Source: DATBFU01 sp035498405 (GTDB lineage: Bacteria; Acidobacteriota; Thermoanaerobaculia; UBA5066; Gp7-AA6). Taken from it: a stretch of 64,000 bases of DNA. A program made the position numbers and the translations under genes. The stretch covers positions 124,001-188,000 of the forward strand of contig DATKAE010000047.1 in assembly GCA_035498405.1 (NCBI GenBank). The letters are read 5' to 3'. Positions 18,881 through 27,407 of this stretch are shown here, in pieces. Position 1 is the first letter of the stretch; every line of letters starts with the position of its first letter. A model generated the notes under the pieces. The model saw only the letters and a program-made list of their open reading frames with translations, was not told the origin of the DNA and did no database searches.

Positions 18881-19042
18881 TCAAGATTGATATAGTGCTG
18901 CCGCGCGGATGTCCTCGAGCGCCTGTTCCATCCGGTCCCGGTGCGTGCGGAAGGAGAGGACGCAGATCCGGATGGCAAAGCGCCCCGAGAGCATCGTGCT
19001 CGTCAGGTGGACGTGGTTTCGGGCGTTGACGCGGGCGATCCG
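18881..19042 (-). pseudogene. Truncated 3' end of a pyridoxal-dependent decarboxylase
   Basis: Reading the minus strand from 19042 gives about 50 codons that match the last 49 residues of the decarboxylase at 31660-33075 (RVNARNHVHLTSTML, FAIRICVLSFRTH, DRMEQALEDI). The fragment ends at TGA 18883-18881. By hand count about 111 of 131 aligned bases match, and similarity continues roughly 25 bases past the intact gene's stop. No 5' part is present. Most differences are silent, so it diverged while under protein selection. The rest of the 18834-19140 gap holds nothing else I can support. Confidence 0.8.
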
Positions 19043-19140
19043 GTGTGGTGATCGCTGAGCGGTTACAAGCTATCTCGTTTTCGGGAGAGTTGGACGGGTG
19101 CGGGGTTCGCTCGCCTCGGCCCCGCTTCTGAGCCAATTCT

Positions 19141-19797
19141 CTAGTCTTCGGTCACCTTCTCCGTCGAGTCGGGGCTGGAGAAGATTCGGAAGGTCATGGT
19201 AATCGGCCCGAGTCCGATGACGTCCCCGTCTCGAAGATCCGCTGGAGACCCGAGCCGGCGCCCTCGCAGGAACGTTCCGTTCCGGCTCTTCAGGTCTTCG
19301 AGGACAGCCTTGCCGGCGCGGATGGAGATCCTCGCGTGACGGCGCGACACGGCCGTCTGATCGATTTGGACCCTGTTGTCCGGATGACGGCCGAGGACGT
19401 TTTCACCCTCTCCAAGCGCGAGCTTCCGGTTCCCGAGGATGAGGCGGTAGAGAGGCTCTCCAGCGCGGGACACCGTCGCGTCCGAAGAATCATCGACCAC
19501 ATCGCCGCTGAAGGCGTAGCCGAAACGGTGCACCGTGCGCACGAAGCGAGGTTGCCGCGCGGGGTCGCCAATCGCGGTCCGAATGTCGGAGATCAGCGTC
19601 GTCAGGTTCGCTTCCGAGACGAATGTCTCGGGCCAGAGCGAAGCTTGAATCTCGTCTTTGGAAACGGCCTTCGGCGCCCGCTCGAGCAGGAGCTCCAAGA
19701 GCGCAAGCCCCTTGGGCGAGAGTGTGGCGATCTTCGCCTCACGCCAGAGCTGGCGGGTTTCCGAATCGAAGACGCACTTGCCGAAGCGCTTACGCAC
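19141..19797 (-). CDS. Winged-helix regulator fused to an FHA domain
   Basis: This 218-residue cytosolic protein starts at GTG 19797. Residues about 1-95 are an OmpR/CadC-type winged helix (FDSETRQLWREAKIATLSPKGLALLELL and FVRTVHRFGYAF). Residues about 130-205 are an FHA domain with the phosphothreonine-binding signature ENVLGRHPDNRVQIDQTAVS, RRHARI and LKSRNGTFLRGR. FHA domains bind phosphothreonine, so this is a plausible DNA-binding output for one of the nearby Ser/Thr kinases. It is divergent from the tannase gene, with the conserved leader motif between them. The DNA-binding targets and phospho-partner are inferred. Confidence 0.9.
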   Translation of the reverse strand: MRKRFGKCVFDSETRQLWREAKIATLSPKGLALLELLLERAPKAVSKDEIQASLWPETFVSEANLTTLISDIRTAIGDPARQPRFVRTVHRFGYAFSGDVVDDSSDATVSRAGEPLYRLILGNRKLALGEGENVLGRHPDNRVQIDQTAVSRRHARISIRAGKAVLEDLKSRNGTFLRGRRLGSPADLRDGDVIGLGPITMTFRIFSSPDSTEKVTED

Positions 19798-19803
19798 GAG
19801 GTT

Positions 19804-19850
19804 CTGGCGGAAAAGGTGGAAAACGCCGGGAACTCCTTGAGGACTTCACG
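19804..19850 (+). promoter_or_regulatory. Conserved leader hairpin, copy 1 (before the tannase gene)
   Basis: This is the first of three related leaders. Core: GGCGGAAAAGGTGGA then CGCCGGGAACTCC. The hairpin is GAACTCC (19830-19836), loop TTGA, GGACTTC (19841-19847), with one C-C mismatch. It starts 105 bp before the ATG at 19935 and only 33 bp from the divergent regulator's start. Resemblance to copy 2 continues through to the start codon, including a TTCTAGAGC block. Confidence 0.65.
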
Positions 19851-19934
19851 CGGGCGCCCGCCACAAGCTTCATTCTAGAGCAGCGGACGGAACGCTTTGG
19901 CGCGCTCCCGAGGCTGCTTCGAAGGGAAGTCGCC

Positions 19935-21482
19935 ATGAAGAAGAATCGTTCCGGAGGACATGTCGGGACTGCATTTTTTCTCTGGCTCGCCGTCACGACC
20001 GAGATCTTCGCGGCGTCCGCAAGCGGCTCGGGTGCGTCTCGAAACTGCGCCCGGCTGACCCGACTGGCCATCCGGGATGGGCTAATCAATCTCGCCGAAG
20101 TCATCCCTGCCAGCGACGAGGTGCCCGCGTATTGCCATGTCGTCGGTGTCGTGAACCCCGCTGTCGGGTTCGAGCTCCGGCTGCCGATCGACAGCTGGAA
20201 CGGGAGGCTCTATTTCATCGGCAACATCGGGTTCGGCGGCGGGGTCTGGGACACATCGTTCGCCGTTGCCCTGGGATACGTGGGCGTCTCCACGGACACG
20301 GGCCACGTCGGCGACTTCCTGGACGCCTCCTGGGCGCTCGACAATCGCCCTGCAGAAATTGACTACGGCTCTCGAGCAGTGCACGTCACCGCAACCGTGT
20401 CGAAGATGATCGTCGCGGCCTTTTACGGGAAGGGGCCTCGCTACTCTTACTTCGACGGCTGTTCCAACGGAGGCAGGCAGGGACTCCAAGAAGCGGAACG
20501 GTATCCCGGCGATTTCGACGGGATTGCGGCCGGTTCTCCCGCCCTCGACTTCACCGGGGCGATCACTGCCGCGAACTGGAACCAGCAGGCGCTCCACGCC
20601 ACGATCGACAGCAGCATCATTCCTCCCGAGAAGCTTCAAATGATCGGAGATGCCGCCCTGGCGAGCTGCGATGGAGTGGACGGACTCATTGACGGATTGA
20701 TCGAGGACCCCAGGAAATGCTCCTTTGACCCGGACACATTGCGATGTAGGAACGGCGACGCCCCGGACTGCCTCACGGCAGGTCAGGTCCGTGCGTTGAA
20801 GAAGATCTATGCCGGACCAACCGATTCGTCCGGGAAGCAGCTCTTCCCGGGGGTGCCGCCCGGGGCGGAGTCACCCAATCTGCCCGGCAGCTGGAACGCA
20901 TGGCTCATCAACACGCCGGACGGACCCTCATTCGGCTTCATCTTGCAGGATCAGTTCCTCCGTTACCTCGCGTTCCCGGTCGACGACGCGAACTTCGATT
21001 GGAAAAGGTTGAATTTCGACCGCGACCCGCAGCGCATGCAGCTAATGGGTGGGATTATCAACGCCACCAATCCGGACCTCTCCGAATTCGGCCGGTCGGG
21101 CGGAAAACTGTTGCTCTGGCATGGTTGGAGCGATCCAATCATCGAGGCGGCGCGGACGGTCGACTTCTATGAGGATGTCCGCCGAACTTTAGGCCGCGCA
21201 CAGACCGAACGGCTTGCGCGGCTCTTCCTGGCGCCTGGCGTGTCCCACTGCGGCGGCGGCACGGGGCCCGACTCCTTCGACTACTTCACGGCGTTGCAGG
21301 ATTGGGTCGAGAAGGGGATCGCCCCCGACTCCTTGGAATCGGCGCACTATGACGCTGACGGCAACATCGACCGGACCCGCCCGCTCTGTGTCTATCCGCG
21401 GGTCGCTCGCTACAACGGCCACGGGAGCATCGATGACGCGGCGAATTTCCAATGCGTCGAGCCGGCGGCAGGGAAGGAGTAG
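19935..21482 (+). CDS. Tannase/feruloyl esterase family hydrolase
   Basis: The product is 515 residues with a signal peptide (about residues 10-27). The family's CS-D-HC catalytic pattern is present: Cys176-Ser177 in FDGCSNGGRQG, Asp400 in HGWSDPI, and His438-Cys439 in GVSHCGGGTGPDSFDYF. In known tannases and feruloyl esterases the two cysteines form a disulfide that holds the triad together. It should release phenolic acids such as gallate or ferulate from plant esters outside the cytoplasm. Exact substrate is not predictable. ATG 19935 follows GGGAAGT and is preceded by the conserved leader; the gene ends in a strong hairpin. Confidence 0.92.
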   Translation: MKKNRSGGHVGTAFFLWLAVTTEIFAASASGSGASRNCARLTRLAIRDGLINLAEVIPASDEVPAYCHVVGVVNPAVGFELRLPIDSWNGRLYFIGNIGFGGGVWDTSFAVALGYVGVSTDTGHVGDFLDASWALDNRPAEIDYGSRAVHVTATVSKMIVAAFYGKGPRYSYFDGCSNGGRQGLQEAERYPGDFDGIAAGSPALDFTGAITAANWNQQALHATIDSSIIPPEKLQMIGDAALASCDGVDGLIDGLIEDPRKCSFDPDTLRCRNGDAPDCLTAGQVRALKKIYAGPTDSSGKQLFPGVPPGAESPNLPGSWNAWLINTPDGPSFGFILQDQFLRYLAFPVDDANFDWKRLNFDRDPQRMQLMGGIINATNPDLSEFGRSGGKLLLWHGWSDPIIEAARTVDFYEDVRRTLGRAQTERLARLFLAPGVSHCGGGTGPDSFDYFTALQDWVEKGIAPDSLESAHYDADGNIDRTRPLCVYPRVARYNGHGSIDDAANFQCVEPAAGKE

Positions 21483-21500
21483 GACGGTCGACGTTTCCTG

Positions 21501-21530
21501 CAAGGGCGCGGCTTCGGTGCCGCGCCCTTG
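21501..21530. terminator. Strong hairpin between tannase and kinase genes
   Basis: A perfect 12-bp inverted repeat, CAAGGGCGCGGC (21501-21512) and its complement (21519-21530), encloses a 6-base TTCGGT loop. It sits between two convergent stop codons. No long T-run follows on either strand, so it may act as a bidirectional terminator or an mRNA 3' stabiliser. Confidence 0.75.
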
Positions 21531-21532
21531 CT

Positions 21533-24124
21533 TCACTGCTTGAAGCCTGCCACCCAGTTCTGGACGAGAGTGATGGGATCCGGCCTCGCCGTTTCGTTCA
21601 GCACGGTGAACAGAAACTGCTTGCCGTCGGCAGAGACGTCGTACTGCTCACCCGCTGGGCGCTGGAAGAGTCGGCTCGGCTCGCCGGTTCGAATCGACGA
21701 GCCCGCAACAACGACTTGTACCGACATGAGGTTCTCGTTGTCGATGTAGAAAAGCTCCTTTCCGTCGCGGCTCCAGGCCGGATGGCCGCCGCTGCTCGTT
21801 ACCTTCCATCGATCGCCGGGGCCGGGGAAGGGAAGAACGTACATCCCCCCTTCACCGTCATAAGCGACCCATCGGCCGTCGGGCGAGAAGCGGGCCACGT
21901 CCTCGTTGGCCTCCGTTCGTAGAAACGGCCTCGGCTTCCGATCGCCTTCGAGCGGAAGCACCCACAAGTCCGCCGACGTCTTCGGATCGTGGTCCTCATA
22001 AAGGAGAAATCGGCCGTCGGGCGACCAGTCATCGGGGCCGAGCTCGTTGACAGAATGAAGGAGCAGGCGGGGTTCGTCCGTGCCGCTTGCCGTCTTGACG
22101 TAAAGGTCCCCGTTGAGACTGAACGCGATCTGCCGGCCGTCGGGTGACCAGACCGGCCACTGGCCTGCCGACACACGAGTTCCGAGGCCGCGCGACAACT
22201 CCCCGATCCATATTCCGTTGGCGCGCATCTGTGCCGCCACCTTCTTGCCGTCCGGCGACAGGCGGGGGCCCCAGTTTTCTCCCCATTGGCCGAGACACTC
22301 CCCTTGTTTTCCATGGCGGTCGAACCACGTCAGGCGTGCCGTTTGGGTGTTCGTCTGACAGACCAGGAGGCCATCGCGCGACACGGAAAAGCATGCGGGG
22401 CCGCCACTCTCATCGAGCCAGACATCCTCGGCAAGAGGCACGGCCGGTCCCTTTGTCTCGAGGCGATCAGCAGCGAACGGTTGCGCCACGAGCTTCCCTC
22501 GAGCATCGACGAAGAGGACATACCCTGGGGGGGCATACTTGCCGGTCGAAGCGGCCTCGGTCAGAACCCTGGTCTCCTTCGAGTCGAGCGACCCGATTCG
22601 GATGCTGGCCTTTCTGTTGCCGGGCGTGCTCGAAGCCTCGAAGAAGAAGTGCTTGCCGTCAGGCAAGAACTGCGGCCATCGGTGCCCGTACTCGTGCCTC
22701 GCCGAATCCAATTCCGTAACCGGCGTCGGCTCGCCGCCGGCCGCGGCAACCCGATGGATCGGTCCGTTACTGTTCGGTGCGAAAAGGATCACACCTTCCG
22801 GTCCCCAGGTTCCGCCGTTGCCGGCCGGCGCGTCGCAGACTGTCTTCGGCGTCCCGCCGGCGACATCGAGCGACTTCAGCTTCCCGTATTGGAAGAAACC
22901 CACCGACTTGCCGTCCGGTGACCAGAAGGGAAAGAGGGCGTCCACAGTCTCGGGCAGGCGCTGTGAAGTTCCCTCCGAAAGGACGCGCAGAAAGAGCGAG
23001 GGTGAATCCTTGATGGCGTTGCCTGCGCCGAAGACGATGCGGCTTCCGTCGGGTGAGACGGCAACCGGCGCGGTGTCTGCCAGACCGAGCTCTTCCGGGG
23101 GAAGCAGTGAGCTGTGGATTCGGCCGGGCGTTGCTGGTGACGTTCTCCAACGCGCGATCGAGATGGCCGTGGTGACGACGACGGCCGCGGCGGCGAACAG
23201 CCACAATAGTCGGCGACTCACCCTTCTCGGGACGGATACCGTCTCACCCGAGCCGCTGACCTCCGTGACGCGATCCCGCAAGTTCGCGAGGTCTCGGGCC
23301 AGATCCTTCGTCGATGCGAAGCGATTTTCGGGCTCCTTCGCCAGGCATCGCTCGATCACCCAGCGCAAGGGAGCGGGAACCTTTGGATTGACCTGACCGA
23401 TCGGCTCCGGCTCTTCGTTGAGGACTGCCGCCAGCGTCTCGACACCGGTCTTCTTCTGGAAAGCCCTCTTCCCGGTAGCCATCTCGTAGAGGATTGAGCC
23501 CATGGAGAACTGATCGGAGCGGTAATCCACCGCTCCCGCGCTTGCCTGCTCCGGCGACATATAGCCGACCGTTCCCATCACGACGCCCGGCCGCGTCCCC
23601 GTCGTCGTCGGCAGCGCGCCGTCCCCGTCGATACCCAGCCCGCCCGCGATCAGCTTCGCCAGGCCGAAGTCGAGAATCTTGACGATTCCTTGTCGGCTCA
23701 CCATCACGTTCTCGGGCTTCAGATCCCGGTGGACGATGCCTGCCTCGTGCGCCTTGGCGATACCCTCGGCGATCTGTGGAGCGATCTGGAGAAGCTTCCG
23801 AATCGGAAGCGGTCCGCCGAAGAGCATCTCCCGAAGCGTGCTCCCCTCCACCCGTTCCATCGCGATGTAGGGGATCGAGTCCACGGTGCCGATGTCGTAG
23901 ATCGTGACGATGTTGGGATGGTTTAACGCCGAGACCGAGCGCGCCTCCTTCTCGAAGCGCTTCAGGCGCGAGGCGTCCGAGGAGAGTTCCGCCGGCAGCA
24001 CCTTGACCGCCACCTCGCGACCGAGCCGCGTGTCCTGCGCCCGATACACCTCCCCCATCCCGCCCACTCCCAAAGGGGCGAGGATCTCGTAGGGACCCAG
24101 ACGCGAACCGGCCGCAAGCGTCAT
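21533..24124 (-). CDS. Serine/threonine protein kinase with TolB-like propeller
   Basis: This 863-residue paralogue of the kinase at 16158-18833 has the same layout. The Hanks kinase spans residues 11-285 (LGVGGMGEVYRAQD, Lys41, HRDLKPENVM with Asp134, DFG at 152-154). A membrane helix lies at about 306-324, and an extracytoplasmic TolB/WD40-like propeller has repeats such as FSPDGRWVAYDGEG and WSPDGRQIAFS. All catalytic residues are present. It starts 12 bp after the stop of a TonB-dependent receptor on the same strand, so the two are almost certainly one operon. The propeller may monitor receptor or substrate status; this is inference. Confidence 0.93.
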   Translation of the reverse strand: MTLAAGSRLGPYEILAPLGVGGMGEVYRAQDTRLGREVAVKVLPAELSSDASRLKRFEKEARSVSALNHPNIVTIYDIGTVDSIPYIAMERVEGSTLREMLFGGPLPIRKLLQIAPQIAEGIAKAHEAGIVHRDLKPENVMVSRQGIVKILDFGLAKLIAGGLGIDGDGALPTTTGTRPGVVMGTVGYMSPEQASAGAVDYRSDQFSMGSILYEMATGKRAFQKKTGVETLAAVLNEEPEPIGQVNPKVPAPLRWVIERCLAKEPENRFASTKDLARDLANLRDRVTEVSGSGETVSVPRRVSRRLLWLFAAAAVVVTTAISIARWRTSPATPGRIHSSLLPPEELGLADTAPVAVSPDGSRIVFGAGNAIKDSPSLFLRVLSEGTSQRLPETVDALFPFWSPDGKSVGFFQYGKLKSLDVAGGTPKTVCDAPAGNGGTWGPEGVILFAPNSNGPIHRVAAAGGEPTPVTELDSARHEYGHRWPQFLPDGKHFFFEASSTPGNRKASIRIGSLDSKETRVLTEAASTGKYAPPGYVLFVDARGKLVAQPFAADRLETKGPAVPLAEDVWLDESGGPACFSVSRDGLLVCQTNTQTARLTWFDRHGKQGECLGQWGENWGPRLSPDGKKVAAQMRANGIWIGELSRGLGTRVSAGQWPVWSPDGRQIAFSLNGDLYVKTASGTDEPRLLLHSVNELGPDDWSPDGRFLLYEDHDPKTSADLWVLPLEGDRKPRPFLRTEANEDVARFSPDGRWVAYDGEGGMYVLPFPGPGDRWKVTSSGGHPAWSRDGKELFYIDNENLMSVQVVVAGSSIRTGEPSRLFQRPAGEQYDVSADGKQFLFTVLNETARPDPITLVQNWVAGFKQ

Positions 24125-24136
24125 GGCATCAGGCCC

Positions 24137-27049
24137 TCAAAACGAAACCTTCACGGCGGCACGGAACTGGAACGGCTCCTGGCGGACGGTCACCTTGCCA
24201 TACTCGATGTTGGTCTGCTCCTGATTTGGGTCGTAGATCGTCGCCGGGTACCCTTGGGGCTGAGAGTCCGACCAAACGTCATTTCGCGAGACGGCGATCT
24301 GCTTGTTGAAGAGATTGAAGAGATAGGCCTGCAGCGTGACAATTGTTGGGCCAATCGCGATCGGATAGGAGAGCGTGAGGTTCGCCCCCCAGAGTGTGGG
24401 CAGCCGTCCCACCGAGCCTCGCGGAACCAGAAAGACGGCCGAGCCGTAGCCCCCATTGAAGTAACCCATCTTGTTGAGCGGCGCTCCCGACTCGACGAAG
24501 GCCTGGAGACCAACCCCGAGTCCCCACGGCGTCACCCAGTAGCCGTCGAAACGCAGACGCTGCGGCCGATCCAGAGCCAGGATCCCATAACCGTTGTGCC
24601 AGAACGCGGGAAAGTCGAAGTCCATGTTCCACCCGACGTAGGCCTGGTCGTAGTTGCCTTCGTTGACCCCGCCGTCATAGTTGCCACGCAGCGACGAGTA
24701 GACATAGCTCGCCTGGAGCCAGGCGCGGTCCCCGATTGTCTGGCGCGCTAGGATCTCGATGCCTCGGTACACCCTGCGGGCACGCGGCGTCGCGACGCCC
24801 GGCAGACCGCACTGAGCCCAGTCGCCCTCAAGCCCGTTGCAGGTTGGAACGTCTCCGCGAGCGAACGTTCCGTCCGAGCCGGGATTGATGAACGCACCCG
24901 GGCTGTAGTTGGCCTCAGGGCTGTGCCAGTCCAGGTCGCCGCGGTCCTCCAGCGCCCTGCCGAGGCCGCGGTAGGTGGCTTTCAAGCCAACCGTAAACGT
25001 CGGCGCGAGCAGTCTCTCGAAACCCACTGTCAGCTCGTCCTGATACGCCCCCTTTATGCCGGAATCGACGGACTCCCCGTACGGGCCACCTCCCTGCAAG
25101 AATTCAAACTCCTCGTGGCCGAGAACGTTCGGGTCCTGAACGACGCTCGCCGGATCGAAGTTGTAAGTCGCCAGGACCGTGTAGTTGCCGAATGCCATTG
25201 CCGCCGCGATCGTCGGTAGAGCGTAGGAGAAGCGCCCGGCGAACGCGTAGACCTTTGTGGCGCCGTCCCGCCACGGGTCCCAGACGACGCCGATACGCGG
25301 CTGCCATTCATCGCTGAATCGCAGGACCGTCTGGCCGAGGTAGTTGTGAGTATCCTCGCCATCCCAGCGGAGCCCAACGTTGACGGTCAACCCCTGCGCC
25401 ACCTTCCAGGAGTCCTGCACAAAGGCGCCGTAGTCGAGGACTCTCGCACGTGCCGTTCCCGGAGCGACCGGAGTCGGGTCGTCAGGACTCACTGCCCAAA
25501 ATATGTGTTTGTAGTAGCGCTGCCCAAACTCGCTGTTGATTGTGACGACTTGCCCTCCCGTGAGCAAGAACTGAGCGTCGGTGCGGCCGTCCATGTAGTC
25601 GGCGCCCGCCCTAATCTCGTGGTTCCCCGAATACAGCGTCACGATTCCGCCGAGCTGCGCCCTTGACGAGACGCTGTGGTCATAGGGGCCCCTGACGACG
25701 CCGTATCCCCCCGTGATCGCGTTGGGCTCCGGAGGAGGATCGCACGGACTGTCGGGAGTCCCGCCGGTGCAGGTGTCGTCCTCGTACCGGATCCCGTCCG
25801 GGGGCGTCAAGGTGTTGCGGTCGCGGTGGAAGGAGCCCTGCAACGTCACTGACATCTGCGACCCAAAGAGCTGACTCAAGCGTATTCCGTAGTCGACGCC
25901 TCCCTGGTTCCGGGTCGAGTACCACGTCGACGGGTCGGGGCTGACGATGGGCGCCACGTCGTAAAAGCCCAGTCCCTGCGCCGGGTCGGCTCCCGCCGCT
26001 CCAGACCTCGTCGCAGGATCGGCGAACACGGTGCCGACCAGCGAGGTTGAGGGGCCCGCGTTCCAGGTGAGCTTGCCCGAATAGAAATTGTCCGTTCCGT
26101 CGAAGGGGAAGCGGTCGTCCTTCGAAACATACGTCGCTGATTGGACCCGGGAGACGTGGCTCTTGACGCTGACGCGGTTGTATGCGCCGAAGAACCACAA
26201 GCGATCCTTGAGAAGGTACCCGCCGAGCCCGATGGCGTAGTCGAATCGTTCTCCGTCGGCAACTCGCATCGTGGCGATGGCGGAGTCTCCGGCCTTGAAC
26301 TGCTGCCGCGCGGCAGTGTTGATGGAGTCGTAATAAACGAATCCGTCGCCATGAAACGCGTTGCCGCCCGACTTGGTGACGACGCTGATGACACCCCCCA
26401 GGGCCCGGCCGTACTCCGCTTGGTAGCCGCCTGTCTTGACCTCGACCGCCTCAATGAAATCGTTGTTGATGACCTTGCCCTGACTCCCGCGGAGCACGTT
26501 CGTCGTGTTGACGCCGTCGATCGTCCATTGGTTCTCGGCCGAGGTCGCCCCGTAGATCGTCAGGGCGAGCGCCCGGCCGTTCGTCACGCCCAGGTCCGTC
26601 GAGACTCCCGGGTTCGCTCGCACGATGTCGGCATAGTTGCGATCTACCGGAAGATGGCCGATGACGTTACTCGAGTAGTTGGTTCCGGTCGTCGTGGAGG
26701 TCCCGTCGATGAGCGGGGCCTCGCCCGAGACGAGGACCTGCTCTTCGGCGGAGGGCTGCATCACCAAATCGACCGTCGCCGTGCTGTCGAGCGCAACCGT
26801 GGCTTTCTTCTCCCCGGTGCGAAAGTTGAGAATCCTTCCCTGGACGAGGTAGGTTCCGGGGGGAACTCCCGGGAATCGGTAGGCGCCGGCGGAATCGGTC
26901 TGGACGGTGCGGGTGCCCTGAAGGCTCGGGCTCGTGGCCTCTACGGTCACACCGGCAAACGGGAGACCCGCGGCGTCGATGACGCGGCCGGCAATCGATC
27001 CCGTGGTTTGCCCGCGACCAGCAGGCGCCGCGAGCAGGACGACGGACAC
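24137..27049 (-). CDS. TonB-dependent receptor with carboxypeptidase-regulatory N-terminal domain
   Basis: This roughly 970-residue outer-membrane protein has residues about 15-95 as a carboxypeptidase-regulatory/CarboxypepD_reg-like domain (GSIAGRVIDAAGLPFAGVTVEATS, YRFPGVPPGTYLVQGR). The plug domain follows (IDGVNTTNVLRGSQG, VEVKTGGYQAEYGRALGGVISV), and the rest is a beta-barrel ending in a C-terminal aromatic, AAVKVSF. The family is the acidobacterial Oar-like group; substrate is unknown. The start is uncertain. GTG 27049 leaves a short signal peptide and has no close ribosome site, and the hydrophobic stretch may begin upstream. The neighbouring kinase follows in the same operon. Confidence 0.9.
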   Translation of the reverse strand: MSVVLLAAPAGRGQTTGSIAGRVIDAAGLPFAGVTVEATSPSLQGTRTVQTDSAGAYRFPGVPPGTYLVQGRILNFRTGEKKATVALDSTATVDLVMQPSAEEQVLVSGEAPLIDGTSTTTGTNYSSNVIGHLPVDRNYADIVRANPGVSTDLGVTNGRALALTIYGATSAENQWTIDGVNTTNVLRGSQGKVINNDFIEAVEVKTGGYQAEYGRALGGVISVVTKSGGNAFHGDGFVYYDSINTAARQQFKAGDSAIATMRVADGERFDYAIGLGGYLLKDRLWFFGAYNRVSVKSHVSRVQSATYVSKDDRFPFDGTDNFYSGKLTWNAGPSTSLVGTVFADPATRSGAAGADPAQGLGFYDVAPIVSPDPSTWYSTRNQGGVDYGIRLSQLFGSQMSVTLQGSFHRDRNTLTPPDGIRYEDDTCTGGTPDSPCDPPPEPNAITGGYGVVRGPYDHSVSSRAQLGGIVTLYSGNHEIRAGADYMDGRTDAQFLLTGGQVVTINSEFGQRYYKHIFWAVSPDDPTPVAPGTARARVLDYGAFVQDSWKVAQGLTVNVGLRWDGEDTHNYLGQTVLRFSDEWQPRIGVVWDPWRDGATKVYAFAGRFSYALPTIAAAMAFGNYTVLATYNFDPASVVQDPNVLGHEEFEFLQGGGPYGESVDSGIKGAYQDELTVGFERLLAPTFTVGLKATYRGLGRALEDRGDLDWHSPEANYSPGAFINPGSDGTFARGDVPTCNGLEGDWAQCGLPGVATPRARRVYRGIEILARQTIGDRAWLQASYVYSSLRGNYDGGVNEGNYDQAYVGWNMDFDFPAFWHNGYGILALDRPQRLRFDGYWVTPWGLGVGLQAFVESGAPLNKMGYFNGGYGSAVFLVPRGSVGRLPTLWGANLTLSYPIAIGPTIVTLQAYLFNLFNKQIAVSRNDVWSDSQPQGYPATIYDPNQEQTNIEYGKVTVRQEPFQFRAAVKVSF

Positions 27050-27407
27050 GATGCAAGTCCCGACTCGTGGGAAGAGGCCCTCTCTTTCTACAGCCCACCC
27101 CCCGTCGTTTCGCCCGGAGGCGGAGGGTCGGGCCCCAGCTCGCTCGGCGGACCGTTTCCTTGTGAAGCGACTTTGGGGGAATCTTCCGCCTCTTGCCGGG
27201 AGAGGGTCAAGGCAGAAGTGCCGGGAGGGAGTCGAAATTCCACGGATTCACGGCGTTTTCTCGCGATTTCCAGTCAAGTCCAGCGCCGGCGAAAAAGTTG
27301 GATAACACCGGGAACTCCTTGAGGACTTCACCCCGACGACGGCCATAGCCTCCTTCTTAGAGCGGCGCGGGAGAGTGCATCGGTAGCAGCTCTGAAAGGC
27401 AGTCGCC
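27050..27407. other. 358-bp divergent intergenic region
   Basis: This gap separates the TonB receptor and the first propeller gene. It contains copy 2 of the conserved leader hairpin at 27284-27333. No open frame with coding character is visible. The segment nearest the receptor keeps an open frame past GTG 27049 but has no good start codon. Confidence 0.6.
27284..27333 (+). promoter_or_regulatory. Conserved leader hairpin, copy 2 (before the first propeller gene)
   Basis: The core is GCCGGCGAAAAAGTTGGA followed by ACCGGGAACTCC. The hairpin is GAACTCC (27312-27318), loop TTGA, GGACTTC (27323-27329). It ends about 75 bp before ATG 27408. Downstream it shares TTCTTAGAGC and AGTCGCCATGAAGA with copy 1. 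Confidence 0.65.

Noticed and set aside
21688..21706. tRNA T-loop-like GGTTCGAATC
   Set aside because: It lies inside the kinase coding region, with no acceptor or anticodon stems nearby.
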